Positions 26,842 to 35,949 of a stretch of DNA of 64,000 bases are shown here, in pieces; the first letter of the stretch is position 1, and each line of letters begins with the position of its first letter. Source of the DNA: Orrella daihaiensis (GTDB lineage: Bacteria > Pseudomonadota > Gammaproteobacteria > Burkholderiales > Burkholderiaceae_B); the NCBI RefSeq assembly GCF_022811525.1, contig NZ_CP063982.1, forward strand, positions 1,860,001-1,924,000, written 5' to 3'. The notes under the pieces are model-generated. The model saw nothing but the letters and a program-made list of their open reading frames with translations. It was not told the origin of the DNA and ran no database searches. The position numbers and the translations under genes are program-made.

Positions 26842-28020
26842 TTAGGGGCTAGGTGGCAAATCAAAGACGTGACGCAGATAAGCCAGATAAGCCGGATCAT
26901 CGCACATTGTTTTTTCAGGGGCATCGGAAACCTTGGCTACCGGTTGTCCGTTGCAACGAACCATTTTCATCACAATTTGCAGCGGCTGCAAACCCAGGTC
27001 ATTGGTTAGGTTAGTGCCGATGCCAAATGAAACTCGCACCCGGCCCTGAAAACGACGGGCAATTTCAATGGCAAGCGGAAATGTCAGCGCATCAGAAAAC
27101 ACCAGTGTTTTGGTGCTAGGGTCAACACGATTGGCGTTGTAGTGCGCGATCATGCGCTCACCCCACACGAAGGGATCACCAGAGTCATGGCGTGCACCAT
27201 CAAACAACTTGCAAAAATACATGTCAAAGTCACGCAAAAAAGCATCAAGGCCATAGACGTCTGATAGTGCTATACCCAAATCACCTCGATACTCTTTGGC
27301 CCATGTCTCAAGTGCAAACACCTGTGAATCACGCAATCGCGGCCCAAGCGCCTGACATGCCTGAAGATACTCGTGACCCATGGTGCCCAAGGGCGTAATG
27401 CCATGGCGTCTTGCCATATCGACGTTACTCGTTCCCACGAAGTGTTCACCCATTGACGCTTTGAGCATGCTAACCACTTCATCGTGCCATTGTCTTGAGA
27501 AACGACGACGGGTGCCGTATTCGGCCACTCTGAATGCGGCCATGTCAGGCTCGTTCAATAGCAAGTCAATCTTTTCATGCAAACGGCGTCTACCTTCATG
27601 CGTATCAGGCACTGGACTAACGTGTCGAAAGTACACCTCATTGACGATGGCGAGCACCGGGATTTCAAACAAAATAGTGTGAAGCCAAGGTCCTTTTACC
27701 GAAATTGAAATAGCACCATTCGTATTCGCAGGCGTTACTTCTATACACTGACGGGGCAAGTGAAACAGCCTTAGAAAATCTACAAAGTCGCTTTTAATGA
27801 ACCGCAGACTGCCGATGTAATCAAGCTCGATTTCGGTAAAACGTAATTCGCACAAGGAGTCGATTTCTCTCTGAATCTCGTCGATGTGAACACTTAAATC
27901 CACATTAGGCGTGCGGCATTGAAACCGATACTCAACCTGAGCGGCCGGAAAATGATGCAGTACCACCTGCATCATGGAAAATTTATAGAGATCGGTGTCT
28001 AACAGGGAGTGGATGATCAT
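26842..28020 (-). CDS. pncB: Nicotinate phosphoribosyltransferase
   Basis: Salvages nicotinate into nicotinate mononucleotide for NAD synthesis. Motifs include LLDTDLYKFSMMQVVLHHFP at the N-terminus, the substrate-binding TSNVDMARRHGITPLGTMGHE with the phosphorylatable His region, and GARHDSGDPFVWGERMI. FSDALTFPLA follows. The 392-residue length is typical of the short bacterial form. It is divergent from fdxA. No strong ribosome-binding site precedes the ATG. Confidence 0.95.
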   Translation of the reverse strand: MIIHSLLDTDLYKFSMMQVVLHHFPAAQVEYRFQCRTPNVDLSVHIDEIQREIDSLCELRFTEIELDYIGSLRFIKSDFVDFLRLFHLPRQCIEVTPANTNGAISISVKGPWLHTILFEIPVLAIVNEVYFRHVSPVPDTHEGRRRLHEKIDLLLNEPDMAAFRVAEYGTRRRFSRQWHDEVVSMLKASMGEHFVGTSNVDMARRHGITPLGTMGHEYLQACQALGPRLRDSQVFALETWAKEYRGDLGIALSDVYGLDAFLRDFDMYFCKLFDGARHDSGDPFVWGERMIAHYNANRVDPSTKTLVFSDALTFPLAIEIARRFQGRVRVSFGIGTNLTNDLGLQPLQIVMKMVRCNGQPVAKVSDAPEKTMCDDPAYLAYLRHVFDLPPSP

Positions 28021-28114
28021 GTGTAAGCCGTTGCAGCGTCATCGATTTTTGCAAAGCACCAAGTTAGCACACAGGCTCAGAGACCTTAGGGTCATGCGAA
28101 CATCCCCTGTTGGT

Positions 28115-28143
28115 TTGGCTAAAATGCGACTTTAGGGTGTATT
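28115..28143 (+). promoter_or_regulatory. Candidate sigma-70 promoter for fdxA
   Basis: TTGGCT, a 17-base spacer and TGTATT lie 55 bases before fdxA in the pncB/fdxA divergent region. Matches are partial, so this is a tentative call. Confidence 0.3.
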
Positions 28144-28197
28144 CCACGATTTTGTATCTTACCGCTGCTGTTGCAGCACTTTTGAGACCGGCAAACC

Positions 28198-28521
28198 ATG
28201 ACCCACGTTGTTACTGAAAACTGTATCAAGTGCAAATTCACCGACTGTGTAGACGTCTGTCCGGTGGATTGCTTTAAAGAGGGGCCCAACTTTCTTGTGA
28301 TTGATCCGGACGAATGCATAGACTGTGCTGTGTGCATTCCCGAATGTCCTGCCAACGCCATCTTTGCCGAAGAGGATGTGCCAGAGGATCAAGTCGGATT
28401 TATTGCACTGAATGCCGAACTTACACCGGTATTCAAGACAATTACGCGGACCAAGGAACCGCTTCCGGACGCGGACCAGTGGAACGGTGTTGCCGACAAG
28501 CTCAAACATCTCGAACGTTAA
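28198..28521 (+). CDS. fdxA: 7Fe ferredoxin FdxA
   Basis: A small soluble electron carrier with one [3Fe-4S] and one [4Fe-4S] cluster. Cysteines lie in CIKCKFTDCVDVCPVDC and CIDCAVCIPECP. The TRTKEPLPDADQW tail is typical of the Azotobacter-type 7Fe ferredoxins. Length 107 aa. It is followed by its likely reductase Fpr. A second, RnfB-like Fe-S protein follows in the same direction, so this is a small low-potential electron-transfer cluster. Confidence 0.95.
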   Translation: MTHVVTENCIKCKFTDCVDVCPVDCFKEGPNFLVIDPDECIDCAVCIPECPANAIFAEEDVPEDQVGFIALNAELTPVFKTITRTKEPLPDADQWNGVADKLKHLER

Positions 28522-28550
28522 ACATCACTGTAGTCATAGCAACAAGCGAC

Positions 28551-29333
28551 ATGCCAGCAGATCAGCTCCAAGAGAAATACACTTGCCAATCAGTTTTGTC
28601 TGTCAAGCAATGGGACTCGCCCGGCTTGGTGTCTATCAAGGCCACGCGTGACGCTGGTTTTAATTTCGTGCCTGGGCAATTTGCTCGTATCGGCCTGCGT
28701 AGTGATGATGCACAAACCGAGCCAGATCTATGGCGGGCTTATTCCATGGTTTCCCACCCGGATGATGACTACCTGGAATTTTTCAGCGTCACCGTCCCCG
28801 ACGGTCAATTCAGCCCCAAGCTTGCCGCGCTACAAGAAAACGACAAGTTATGGATTGAGAAGGCACCATTTGGATTCTTGACGCTGGAACGATTCCTGCC
28901 AGCCAAGGCCTTATGGCTGGTATCAACAGGCACTGGGCTGTCAGCCTACTTGCCGATGTTGCGTGATGCTGCGACGTGGCAACATTTTGAAAAAGTCATC
29001 ATCGTGCATGGCGTCAGAACCGCCCGGGAACTGGCATACCGGCAAACGCTCGAACAATTGGCCCAGACCAACCCACAATTCATTTACCTGCCCGTTACCT
29101 CTCGGGAGCCTTGGCCGAATGACGGCCAAGCCGCATGCCGGGTCACAACAGCCTACGTCGAGGGACTATTACAACGCGTTACCGGCCAACCACTGACAGC
29201 TGAAGATGCTCGTATCATGCTTTGCGGCAACCCTGAGATGGTGACCGAAATGCGGGGACTGCTACAAGAACAAGGGTTTGCCGCCAGCCGCCGAGGCAAC
29301 CCTGGCACGCTGGCTGTTGAGAACTACTGGTAA
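28551..29333 (+). CDS. fpr: Ferredoxin-NADP+ reductase
   Basis: A flavoprotein moving electrons between NADPH and ferredoxin/flavodoxin. The FAD-binding motif is LWRAYSMVSHP; the NADP region has WLVSTGTGLSAYLPML and IIVHGVRTARELAY. The C-terminal AVENYW ends in an aromatic residue as in the family. ATG 28551 is chosen although the frame stays open upstream across fdxA; no good ribosome site is seen. 260 aa, standard for the bacterial short form. Next to its substrate FdxA. Confidence 0.93.
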   Translation: MPADQLQEKYTCQSVLSVKQWDSPGLVSIKATRDAGFNFVPGQFARIGLRSDDAQTEPDLWRAYSMVSHPDDDYLEFFSVTVPDGQFSPKLAALQENDKLWIEKAPFGFLTLERFLPAKALWLVSTGTGLSAYLPMLRDAATWQHFEKVIIVHGVRTARELAYRQTLEQLAQTNPQFIYLPVTSREPWPNDGQAACRVTTAYVEGLLQRVTGQPLTAEDARIMLCGNPEMVTEMRGLLQEQGFAASRRGNPGTLAVENYW

Positions 29334-29336
29334 ATC

Positions 29337-29927
29337 GTGGCAAGCCCAGAACTCATTGAACAAATCAATCGTGTGCTGCCGCAGACGCAATGCACCAAAT
29401 GCGGATTTGATGGTTGTGAGCCGTATGCGCAAGCGATGGCTGAGGGGTTGGCCGACATCAATCGTTGCCCACCGGGTGGCGATGCTGGTGTCGCCAAACT
29501 CTCGCAGATGTTAAACAAGCCAATCAAGTCGATAGACCCAGAATGCGGCGTACCAGGTCCATTGCATGTGGCCGTCATAGACGAGCAACACTGTATTGGT
29601 TGCACTCTGTGCATAAAAGCCTGCCCAGTGGATGCCATTGTTGGTGCCAACAAGCGAATGCATACGGTATTGACTGACTGGTGTACGGGCTGTGACTTGT
29701 GCCTTGCGCCCTGCCCAGTCGATTGCATCGAAATGATTCCGGCAGCGCAAAACCCTGAATGGACGGATGAACGCGCGCAGTTGGCGCGGTTGCGTTACGA
29801 CAGACGCAACCAACGATTATCCGCACCAGCTGAGCACCAGCTTGCACCCGTCGCTACAGATGCCGACAAACAAGCTGCTGTCGCAGCAGCACTGGCGCGT
29901 GCACGCGCCCGCCGAGGTCAAACATGA
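29337..29927 (+). CDS. RnfB-like iron-sulfur protein, isolated from other rnf genes
   Basis: A 196-residue protein starting at GTG three bases after fpr. It has an RnfB-type four-cysteine domain (TKCGFDGCEPYAQAM then CPPGG). Two 4Fe-4S ferredoxin motifs follow (CIGCTLCIKACPVDA and CTGCDLCLAPCPVDC). It resembles RnfB but lacks the usual N-terminal membrane anchor. No rnfACDGE genes are in the window. In enterobacteria rnf genes precede nth, and this pair keeps that link. The ATGA overlap with nth couples translation. Likely an electron-transfer protein working with FdxA/Fpr, possibly related to Fe-S handling for Nth; this is inference. Confidence 0.85.
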   Translation: MASPELIEQINRVLPQTQCTKCGFDGCEPYAQAMAEGLADINRCPPGGDAGVAKLSQMLNKPIKSIDPECGVPGPLHVAVIDEQHCIGCTLCIKACPVDAIVGANKRMHTVLTDWCTGCDLCLAPCPVDCIEMIPAAQNPEWTDERAQLARLRYDRRNQRLSAPAEHQLAPVATDADKQAAVAAALARARARRGQT

Positions 29928-30655
29928 ACAAACAAAAGCGAGAAGCCATATTTGCCCGGTTTGAAGCTGCCAATCCGCACCCAACCACCGAGCTTGAATA
30001 CAACAGCGTATTTCAATTGTTAATTGCGGTCATTCTCTCTGCCCAAGCGACTGACAAATCCGTCAATATCGCCACGCGGGAGTTGTTCAAAAGGCATGGT
30101 ACGCCGCAAAAAATGCTTAAGCTCGGTGTTCACGGCGTGACCGACTACATCAAAACGATCGGACTATTTCGGACCAAAGCAAAAAATGTGATTGCCACCT
30201 GTCAACAATTGGTGGAGCAGCACGCAGGCGAAGTACCCAGAGATCGTGAAGCACTCGAAGCCTTACCTGGTGTGGGTCGTAAGACAGCCAATGTGGTTTT
30301 GAATACTGCATTTGGCGAACCCACCATGGCAGTGGACACTCACATTTTCCGGGTGGCCAACCGAACCGGCATCGCACCCGGCAAGACCGTACTCTCGGTC
30401 GAGAAGGCGTTGCTGAAATTCGTACCGCCACAGTACCTGCAAAATGCCCATCACTGGCTCATTCTGCACGGTCGCTACGTTTGTGTCGCGCGCAATCCAA
30501 AGTGCGAGATCTGCGGCATTGCAGACCTATGCGAATACAAGTACAAACAAGCCAAGGACAAAACCAAAAACGCCAAATCAGTAACCCAAAAGCCATCTAA
30601 TAAAGGCATTTTGAAAACAACTCAAAAAAGAACACCTGCCAAGCAAAAAGCATAA
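29924..30655 (+). CDS. nth: Endonuclease III
   Basis: DNA glycosylase/AP-lyase removing oxidised pyrimidines. It has the helix-hairpin-helix LPGVGRKTANVVLNTAFG with catalytic Lys in GVGRKTA, and catalytic Asp in MAVDTHIFRVANR. The [4Fe-4S] ligands are C-x6-C-x2-C-x5-C in CVARNPKCEICGIADLC. A Lys/Gln-rich tail of about 35 residues follows and is longer than in E. coli Nth (211 aa); it may aid DNA binding. The ATG overlaps the stop of the RnfB-like gene. 243 aa. Confidence 0.95.
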   Translation: MNKQKREAIFARFEAANPHPTTELEYNSVFQLLIAVILSAQATDKSVNIATRELFKRHGTPQKMLKLGVHGVTDYIKTIGLFRTKAKNVIATCQQLVEQHAGEVPRDREALEALPGVGRKTANVVLNTAFGEPTMAVDTHIFRVANRTGIAPGKTVLSVEKALLKFVPPQYLQNAHHWLILHGRYVCVARNPKCEICGIADLCEYKYKQAKDKTKNAKSVTQKPSNKGILKTTQKRTPAKQKA

Positions 30656-30682
30656 TGCGCCTGAGCTGACCAAGGATGCGAC

Positions 30683-31057
30683 ATGAAATTTAATATCTCA
30701 CATGCCGATCAATCAGAATTCTCTTACGATGGTCTGCGCCAGTATTTTGAGTACCGGGATTTGGGCATCAAAGAGGCGACTGATGGCAAAGCCGTCATGC
30801 ACGTTATTCGTGCTCGTGAAGGCACCAATGCAACCGGTGAGTGGCACTATCACAACCTACAGTTACAAATTGTCTATGTACTGAAAGGTTGGGCAATTTT
30901 TGAGTATGAAGGTCACGGCCAGCACAAAATTGTTGCCGGATCCTGTGTGCATCAGCCACCGGGCATCCGCCATCGAGAGATCGCCCACTCCGATGACTTG
31001 GAGCTGCTGGAAATCGTGTTACCCGGTGAGTTTGAAACCATCTCGCTCGGGCAGTAA
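30683..31057 (+). CDS. Small cupin-domain protein
   Basis: A single-domain cupin of 124 residues. The metal-binding-like pattern is GEWHYHNLQLQIVYVLKG in the first motif and GSCVHQPPGIRHREIAHSDD in the second. AGGATG precedes the ATG. Substrate and metal cannot be told. It follows nth in the same direction and may be part of the same transcript. Confidence 0.75.
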   Translation: MKFNISHADQSEFSYDGLRQYFEYRDLGIKEATDGKAVMHVIRAREGTNATGEWHYHNLQLQIVYVLKGWAIFEYEGHGQHKIVAGSCVHQPPGIRHREIAHSDDLELLEIVLPGEFETISLGQ

Positions 31058-31129
31058 GTGAGTTTTTAGGCTAACAGCCAAAATCCAAACTTTATACTCA
31101 AATGATAAGATGAACCGTCAAATTAAGCA

Positions 31130-31158
31130 TTAATCAATATTTAATCGTCCCTTATAGT
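31130..31158 (+). promoter_or_regulatory. Candidate promoter of glcB
   Basis: TTAATC, a 17-base spacer and TATAGT precede glcB by 42 bases. The -10 match is good and the -35 weak. The 143-base gap before glcB is AT-rich and otherwise featureless. Confidence 0.3.
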
Positions 31159-31200
31159 GCAGTAATTCACACACCGATTAATCATCAGGAATCCATAGTC

Positions 31201-33414
31201 ATGAGCCAACCCATTGTTGTTGACCGCCTGCGCGTGGCGCCCGAACTCAAATCCTTCATCGATAACGAGGCACTTCCAGGTACCGGCGTAGATCAAGCTG
31301 CGTTCTGGGCAGGTTTTAACGACATCGTGACCGATCTCGCCCCCAAAAATGCCGCACTTCTCAAAAAGCGCGACGAACTGCAATTGGCACTAGATGATTG
31401 GCACAAGAAGAATCCTGGTCCAATCGCAGACATGACCGCCTACCGCCAGTTCCTAGAGTCGATTGGCTACTTGGTAGATCAACCCAAATCGGTCGCTGCA
31501 ACCACGAGCAACGTAGATGATGAACTGGCCGTTCAAGCTGGTCCTCAGTTGGTAGTCCCGATCTTGAACGCTCGTTACGCACTGAACGCAGCCAACGCGC
31601 GCTGGGGTTCACTTTACGATGCGCTGTATGGCACCGACGCCATTGCCGAGGATAATGGTTGCGAACGGGCCGGCGGCTACAACCCTGTGCGCGGCGCGCG
31701 AGTGATCGAATTTGCACGCCAGTTTCTCGATGACACAGTGCCGTTGGCATCTGGATCGCATCGTGATGCTACCGGTTACAAAGTGGCTGACGGCAAGTTA
31801 CACGTAACCTTGAAAGACGGCCAAACTGTTGGCTTGAAGGATCCGAAACAACTGGTTGGATATAACGGTGATGCGGCCACCCCGACCAATGTTTTGCTGG
31901 CCCACAACGGTCTACACATTGACATTGTGATTAACCGCAAGACTGAAATCGGTCAATCAGACCCCGCGGGAGTCAGCGACGTGGTCTTGGAAGCCGCGTT
32001 GTCAACCATTCTCGACCTAGAGGACTCGGTGGCTGCCGTGGACGCCGAAGACAAAGTGGCTGGCTATCGCAATTGGCTCGGGATTTTGAATGGCACACTG
32101 ACCGAGACCTTTGAAAAAGGTGGTCGCACCATGACGCGTGCCCTCAATGCAGACCGCCAATACACGGGCCCTGATGGCAAGCCGGTGATCTTGCATGGTC
32201 GCTCATTAATGTTCTTGCGCAATGTCGGTCATCTAATGACTAACCCGGCCATCCACTACGACGCCGGTCATGGCGAAATGAAGGAAATTCCGGAAGGTAT
32301 TCTTGACGCAGTCGTCACTACCTTGATCGCCATGCATGACCTCAAAGGCGGCGGCAAAGATGCCAAGGGTCATCCGATTCGCAATAGCCGCAAAGGCAGC
32401 GTCTACATTGTCAAGCCGAAGATGCATGGCCCACAAGAAGTAGCGTTCGCCGCTGAATTGTTTACTCGAGTAGAACAAATGCTGGGCCTACCCCAGGACA
32501 CCGTCAAGCTTGGGATCATGGACGAGGAACGTCGCACCAGTGTCAACCTGAAAGCTTGTATTGCTGCAGCATCGAGCCGGGTTGCCTTTATCAACACTGG
32601 GTTTCTGGATCGCACTGGCGACGAGATGCACACGGCCATGCACGCTGGCCCCATGATTCGTAAAGGCGACATGAAAGCCAGCGACTGGATTCAATCCTAC
32701 GAGCGCAACAATGTGCTCGTGGGTTTGACTTGTGGGCTGCGCGGAAAAGCCCAAATCGGCAAAGGCATGTGGGCCATGCCAGACCTGATGGCGGAGATGC
32801 TCAAGCAAAAGATTGGTCACCCCAAGGCTGGAGCCAACACCGCCTGGGTACCTAGCCCCACTGCAGCAACACTGCATGCTTTGCACTATCACCAGGTTAG
32901 CGTGGCGGATATTCAGAAAGAACTGGAGAAAACCAACGCTGATGATGTGCGCCAAGAATTGCTCACCGGTCTTTTAACCGTGCCAGTGGCCACGGACACA
33001 AACTGGACTAACGAGCAAAAGCAACAAGAGCTAGATAACAACATCCAGGGAATCTTGGGCTACGTGGTGCGCTGGATTGACCAAGGTGTGGGTTGCTCCA
33101 AAGTGCCAGACATTCATAATGTCGGTCTCATGGAGGATCGTGCAACGCTGCGTATCTCGAGTCAGCACGTCGCTAATTGGCTGCTCCACGGCATCGTCTC
33201 GGAAAAGCAGGTTCGAGACACCTTCGAGCGCATGGCTGCCGTCGTGGATCAACAAAACCAGGGGGATCCCTTGTACAAACCAATGGCTGGCAACTTTGAT
33301 ACTTCCATGGCCTACAAAGCTGCTTGCGATTTGGTGTTCAAGGGAATGGAGCAGCCTAGTGGCTACACCGAACCGTTACTGCACGCTTGGCGCTTGAAGG
33401 TCAAGGCCCAATAG
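31201..33414 (+). CDS. glcB: Malate synthase G
   Basis: Condenses glyoxylate with acetyl-CoA to malate, the final step of the glyoxylate and glycolate pathways. Identified by the 737-residue length of isoform G and the N-terminal YRQFLESIGYLVDQP region. Also present are LHGRSLMFLRNVGHLMTNPA, TVKLGIMDEERRTSVNLKAC and ATLRISSQHVANWLLHGI. Glyoxylate would come from isocitrate lyase or glycolate oxidase, not in this window. It is monocistronic: a clear terminator follows. Confidence 0.96.
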   Translation: MSQPIVVDRLRVAPELKSFIDNEALPGTGVDQAAFWAGFNDIVTDLAPKNAALLKKRDELQLALDDWHKKNPGPIADMTAYRQFLESIGYLVDQPKSVAATTSNVDDELAVQAGPQLVVPILNARYALNAANARWGSLYDALYGTDAIAEDNGCERAGGYNPVRGARVIEFARQFLDDTVPLASGSHRDATGYKVADGKLHVTLKDGQTVGLKDPKQLVGYNGDAATPTNVLLAHNGLHIDIVINRKTEIGQSDPAGVSDVVLEAALSTILDLEDSVAAVDAEDKVAGYRNWLGILNGTLTETFEKGGRTMTRALNADRQYTGPDGKPVILHGRSLMFLRNVGHLMTNPAIHYDAGHGEMKEIPEGILDAVVTTLIAMHDLKGGGKDAKGHPIRNSRKGSVYIVKPKMHGPQEVAFAAELFTRVEQMLGLPQDTVKLGIMDEERRTSVNLKACIAAASSRVAFINTGFLDRTGDEMHTAMHAGPMIRKGDMKASDWIQSYERNNVLVGLTCGLRGKAQIGKGMWAMPDLMAEMLKQKIGHPKAGANTAWVPSPTAATLHALHYHQVSVADIQKELEKTNADDVRQELLTGLLTVPVATDTNWTNEQKQQELDNNIQGILGYVVRWIDQGVGCSKVPDIHNVGLMEDRATLRISSQHVANWLLHGIVSEKQVRDTFERMAAVVDQQNQGDPLYKPMAGNFDTSMAYKAACDLVFKGMEQPSGYTEPLLHAWRLKVKAQ

Positions 33415-33447
33415 CGTTAAGCTCAGTTAATCATTTTGTGGGTCTCG

Positions 33448-33484
33448 CCCGCCACATCGCGAATGTCGACGTGGCGGGTTTTTT
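33448..33484 (+). terminator. Rho-independent terminator of glcB
   Basis: Perfect 8-bp stem CCCGCCAC / GTGGCGGG with a 15-base loop and TTTTTT after it, 33 bases past the glcB stop. Confidence 0.92.
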
Positions 33485-33560
33485 ATCTGGCTCACAGAGA
33501 TACCTGACGCCGACCATTTATTACTAAAAGAAATTAAAAATAGAGAAATATGTAGTTCAC

Positions 33561-33576
33561 AGATCTATAGGGATCT
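33561..33576. promoter_or_regulatory. Palindromic element upstream of the rhodanese gene
   Basis: AGATCT-atag-GGATCT, an inverted repeat with one mismatch, lies in an AT-rich region 28 bases upstream of the rhodanese start. It could be an operator, but no regulator can be named. Confidence 0.25.
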
Positions 33577-33603
33577 TTCACAATCGCTCATTCGAATCAC
33601 ACC

Positions 33604-34599
33604 ATGTTTTTGAGCGACACCATGAATCATCTCCATCACACATCCTCCATCAAGCAATTTATAACTTTGGCGTTAGGAACGATCGCCATGGTTGCAGCTT
33701 GTAGCATCGCTGCAGCAGCGCAACCTCTGGTTGATCCCAACACCTTGGCGCAACTTGCCAGCAAACCAGATGTTCGGATAATCGATATTCGCACGCCAAA
33801 GGAATATGCGGAAGGCCATATTGCTGGCGCCGCCAATGCCCCATACGGTCAGTGGCGCGGGCCGTCAAGCAATCCAGGTGAACTGCCAGCGCTCAATAAA
33901 CTGACTGAGCTCGTGCAGCGCCTGGGACTGACTGACCAGACCCACGCGGTTGTAGTGTCTAGCGGTGCAAATGATACTGACTTCGGTGCAGCTGCCCGTG
34001 TTTATTGGACCCTGAAGGTGCTAGGCCTGCAAAACCTGTCGATCCTAAATGGTGGCATCAAGACCTGGCAGGCAGCCGGTCGGGCACTCACTACCGCAGT
34101 GCCACCAATCGCCCAGAGTGATTTCAGGCCAAACATCAATCAAAACCTCTTGATTAGTCAGAAGCAACTGCTCCAAGACACTGAGTCAGCCCGTGCGGTC
34201 CTAGTCGATGCACGCCCAGCAGACTTCTTTAATGGTCAGACCCGGCACGTTGCCGCCAAAACACCTGGCACGCTACCGGGTGCAATGAACGTTGCTCACT
34301 CAGTATGGTTCAAGCCTGGCACTAGCCAGGTCATTGACGCCGAACAGGCCAAGTCGGTTGCTACGAAGTATCACCTGACCAACACCGACAAAGAAGTGGT
34401 GTCGTTTTGCAATACGGGACATTGGGCTGCCACCAATTGGTTTGTACTTTCGGAACTGGTGGGTGACAAAGACGTGAAGCTTTACGCGGGCTCCATGGTG
34501 GACTGGACGCAGGCATCCACCCCTTTGCCAATGGACAACGTACCCGGCCGCTTTAAACAATTGATCATTGATGCCAAACTCTGGTTTGCTGGACTCTGA
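33604..34599 (+). CDS. Exported two-domain rhodanese (thiosulfate sulfurtransferase)
   Basis: A periplasmic sulfurtransferase of 331 residues. The N-terminus has a signal-peptide-like hydrophobic run (ITLALGTIAMVAACSIAAAAQ). Two rhodanese domains follow: the first, residues about 50-170, has VVVSSGANDTDFG at the loop and lacks cysteine. The second has the active cysteine in VVSFCNTGHWAATNWF. An internal ATG at 33622 could also be the start; neither has a good ribosome site. Immediately followed by the YeeE/TsuA-type permease, so a thiosulfate or sulfur-carrier import role is likely. Confidence 0.85.
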   Translation: MFLSDTMNHLHHTSSIKQFITLALGTIAMVAACSIAAAAQPLVDPNTLAQLASKPDVRIIDIRTPKEYAEGHIAGAANAPYGQWRGPSSNPGELPALNKLTELVQRLGLTDQTHAVVVSSGANDTDFGAAARVYWTLKVLGLQNLSILNGGIKTWQAAGRALTTAVPPIAQSDFRPNINQNLLISQKQLLQDTESARAVLVDARPADFFNGQTRHVAAKTPGTLPGAMNVAHSVWFKPGTSQVIDAEQAKSVATKYHLTNTDKEVVSFCNTGHWAATNWFVLSELVGDKDVKLYAGSMVDWTQASTPLPMDNVPGRFKQLIIDAKLWFAGL

Positions 34600-34605
34600 G
34601 CTCTC

Positions 34606-35679
34606 ATGAAACGACTGCCTTTGGCGGCCTTGATGGTCGCCTTTTTCATCCTGTTATTGTGGGCTGTGTCGGTACGTCAGGCTTTGTTATTTGTCATCGG
34701 CATTGGCATGGGCGCAGCCTTAGCCGGTGCACGATTTGGATTTACCACTGGCTGGCGTGCACTCATTGAACACAAAGACCCACGTGGTGTCACGGGTCAA
34801 TTGGTATTGCTCGCGCTCGCAGCGATTTTAGCGATGCCTCTACTGGCTAACTACACCGAATTGACCGCCGCCCTAGGCCCTCCGAGCTTAAGCCTGATCT
34901 TGGGAGCCTTTGTATTTGGCTTGACGATGCAGATTGCCGATGGCTGCGGCTCGGGCACCTTATATAAAGCAGGTCTCGGTATTCCTTTGAATATGGGTAT
35001 CTTGCCACTGTTTGCTGCCGGTAGCTTTCTGGGGTCAGTGCACATTGGTGACTGGCTATCGCTTGGACAAACTGCACCAGTGGGACTGGTCAATTCACTT
35101 GGCCTGGAAAAGGCACTGGCTGTGACACTGCTGGGATTGCTCGCGATACTGATCACAGTGCGCTTATGGGTTGGCAAACACAGAACTTGGTTTGACGCTA
35201 AATGGCTTTGGGGTGCCCTAGCGTTAGCATTGCTAGCCACCTTGAACCTGGTGGTGGCTGGCCAACCCTGGGGCGTGGTTTACGGGTTTGGGCTTTGGGC
35301 CGCCAAGATAGCTCAATCAGCAAACCTGTTCGACCCAACTGGAAACTTTTTCTGGGGCCAAGACAGCAATGCCCAAATTCTCGCGCAATCCGTTTTGCTG
35401 GATGTGACCTCAATCACCAATATCGGCATTCTGGCAGGCGCCCTCTGGATTTCCGCCAAATCATCGGGCAACGAGACGCCCTTGACACGTCAACAATGGC
35501 TGATTGGCCTGCTGGCAGGCTTTCTGATGGGTTATAGCTCACGACTCGCGTTTGGCTGCAATATAGGCGCGATGCTAAGCGGTGTGTCGACAGGCAGCCT
35601 GCATGGCTGGATCTGGATCCCTTTGGCCTTTGCTGGCACGTTGATTGGCGTGCGTTTGCGACGTTATTACGGATTCTAG
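34606..35679 (+). CDS. YeeE/YedE (TsuA-like) sulfur-compound permease
   Basis: A 357-residue integral membrane protein with about nine to ten hydrophobic segments, of the YeeE/YedE family. TsuA, the best-studied member, transports thiosulfate through conserved cysteines. Two such sites appear: QIADGCGSGTLYKAG near residue 105-120 and LAFGCNIGAMLSGV near residue 310. It lies six bases after the rhodanese gene, the typical partner. Import of thiosulfate or thiosulfate-derived sulfur is a reasonable inference. Confidence 0.88.
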   Translation: MKRLPLAALMVAFFILLLWAVSVRQALLFVIGIGMGAALAGARFGFTTGWRALIEHKDPRGVTGQLVLLALAAILAMPLLANYTELTAALGPPSLSLILGAFVFGLTMQIADGCGSGTLYKAGLGIPLNMGILPLFAAGSFLGSVHIGDWLSLGQTAPVGLVNSLGLEKALAVTLLGLLAILITVRLWVGKHRTWFDAKWLWGALALALLATLNLVVAGQPWGVVYGFGLWAAKIAQSANLFDPTGNFFWGQDSNAQILAQSVLLDVTSITNIGILAGALWISAKSSGNETPLTRQQWLIGLLAGFLMGYSSRLAFGCNIGAMLSGVSTGSLHGWIWIPLAFAGTLIGVRLRRYYGF

Positions 35680-35688
35680 GGGGCGGAA

Positions 35689-35856
35689 ATGAAAGCTCAG
35701 AAACCGCTGCAGTGGCTTTTTTGGCTGGTACTCGTGGCATTTCTGTCATGGGATTGGCAAATATCGCCCCAAATTGACCTGCGTAACGAACCGCCAGCAA
35801 TCGCATTGGGATCCGGCAAGGCATCTGTGGGTGGGCACTGCGCTATCGCAAAATGA
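35689..35856 (+). CDS. Small membrane/exported protein after the TsuA-like permease
   Basis: A 55-residue open frame beginning at ATG 35689 with a strong GGGGGCGGAA ribosome-binding site, ten bases after the permease stop. It encodes a basic start (MKAQKP), one hydrophobic helix (LQWLFWLVLVAFLSW) and a short tail ending GGHCAIAK with a single cysteine. The ribosome site and spacing make translation likely. Not recognised; possibly an accessory of the sulfur permease. Other small exported proteins accompany sulfur-transport genes, but no homology can be shown here. Confidence 0.55.
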   Translation: MKAQKPLQWLFWLVLVAFLSWDWQISPQIDLRNEPPAIALGSGKASVGGHCAIAK

Positions 35857-35949
35857 GGCGATGTTGGCGTCTAGGCATTGCCTGCCACCAAGGGGTTGAT
35901 TTGTTGGTAGAGTGACAACACGAATAATCAACAAACTGCCCTGCCAGCC

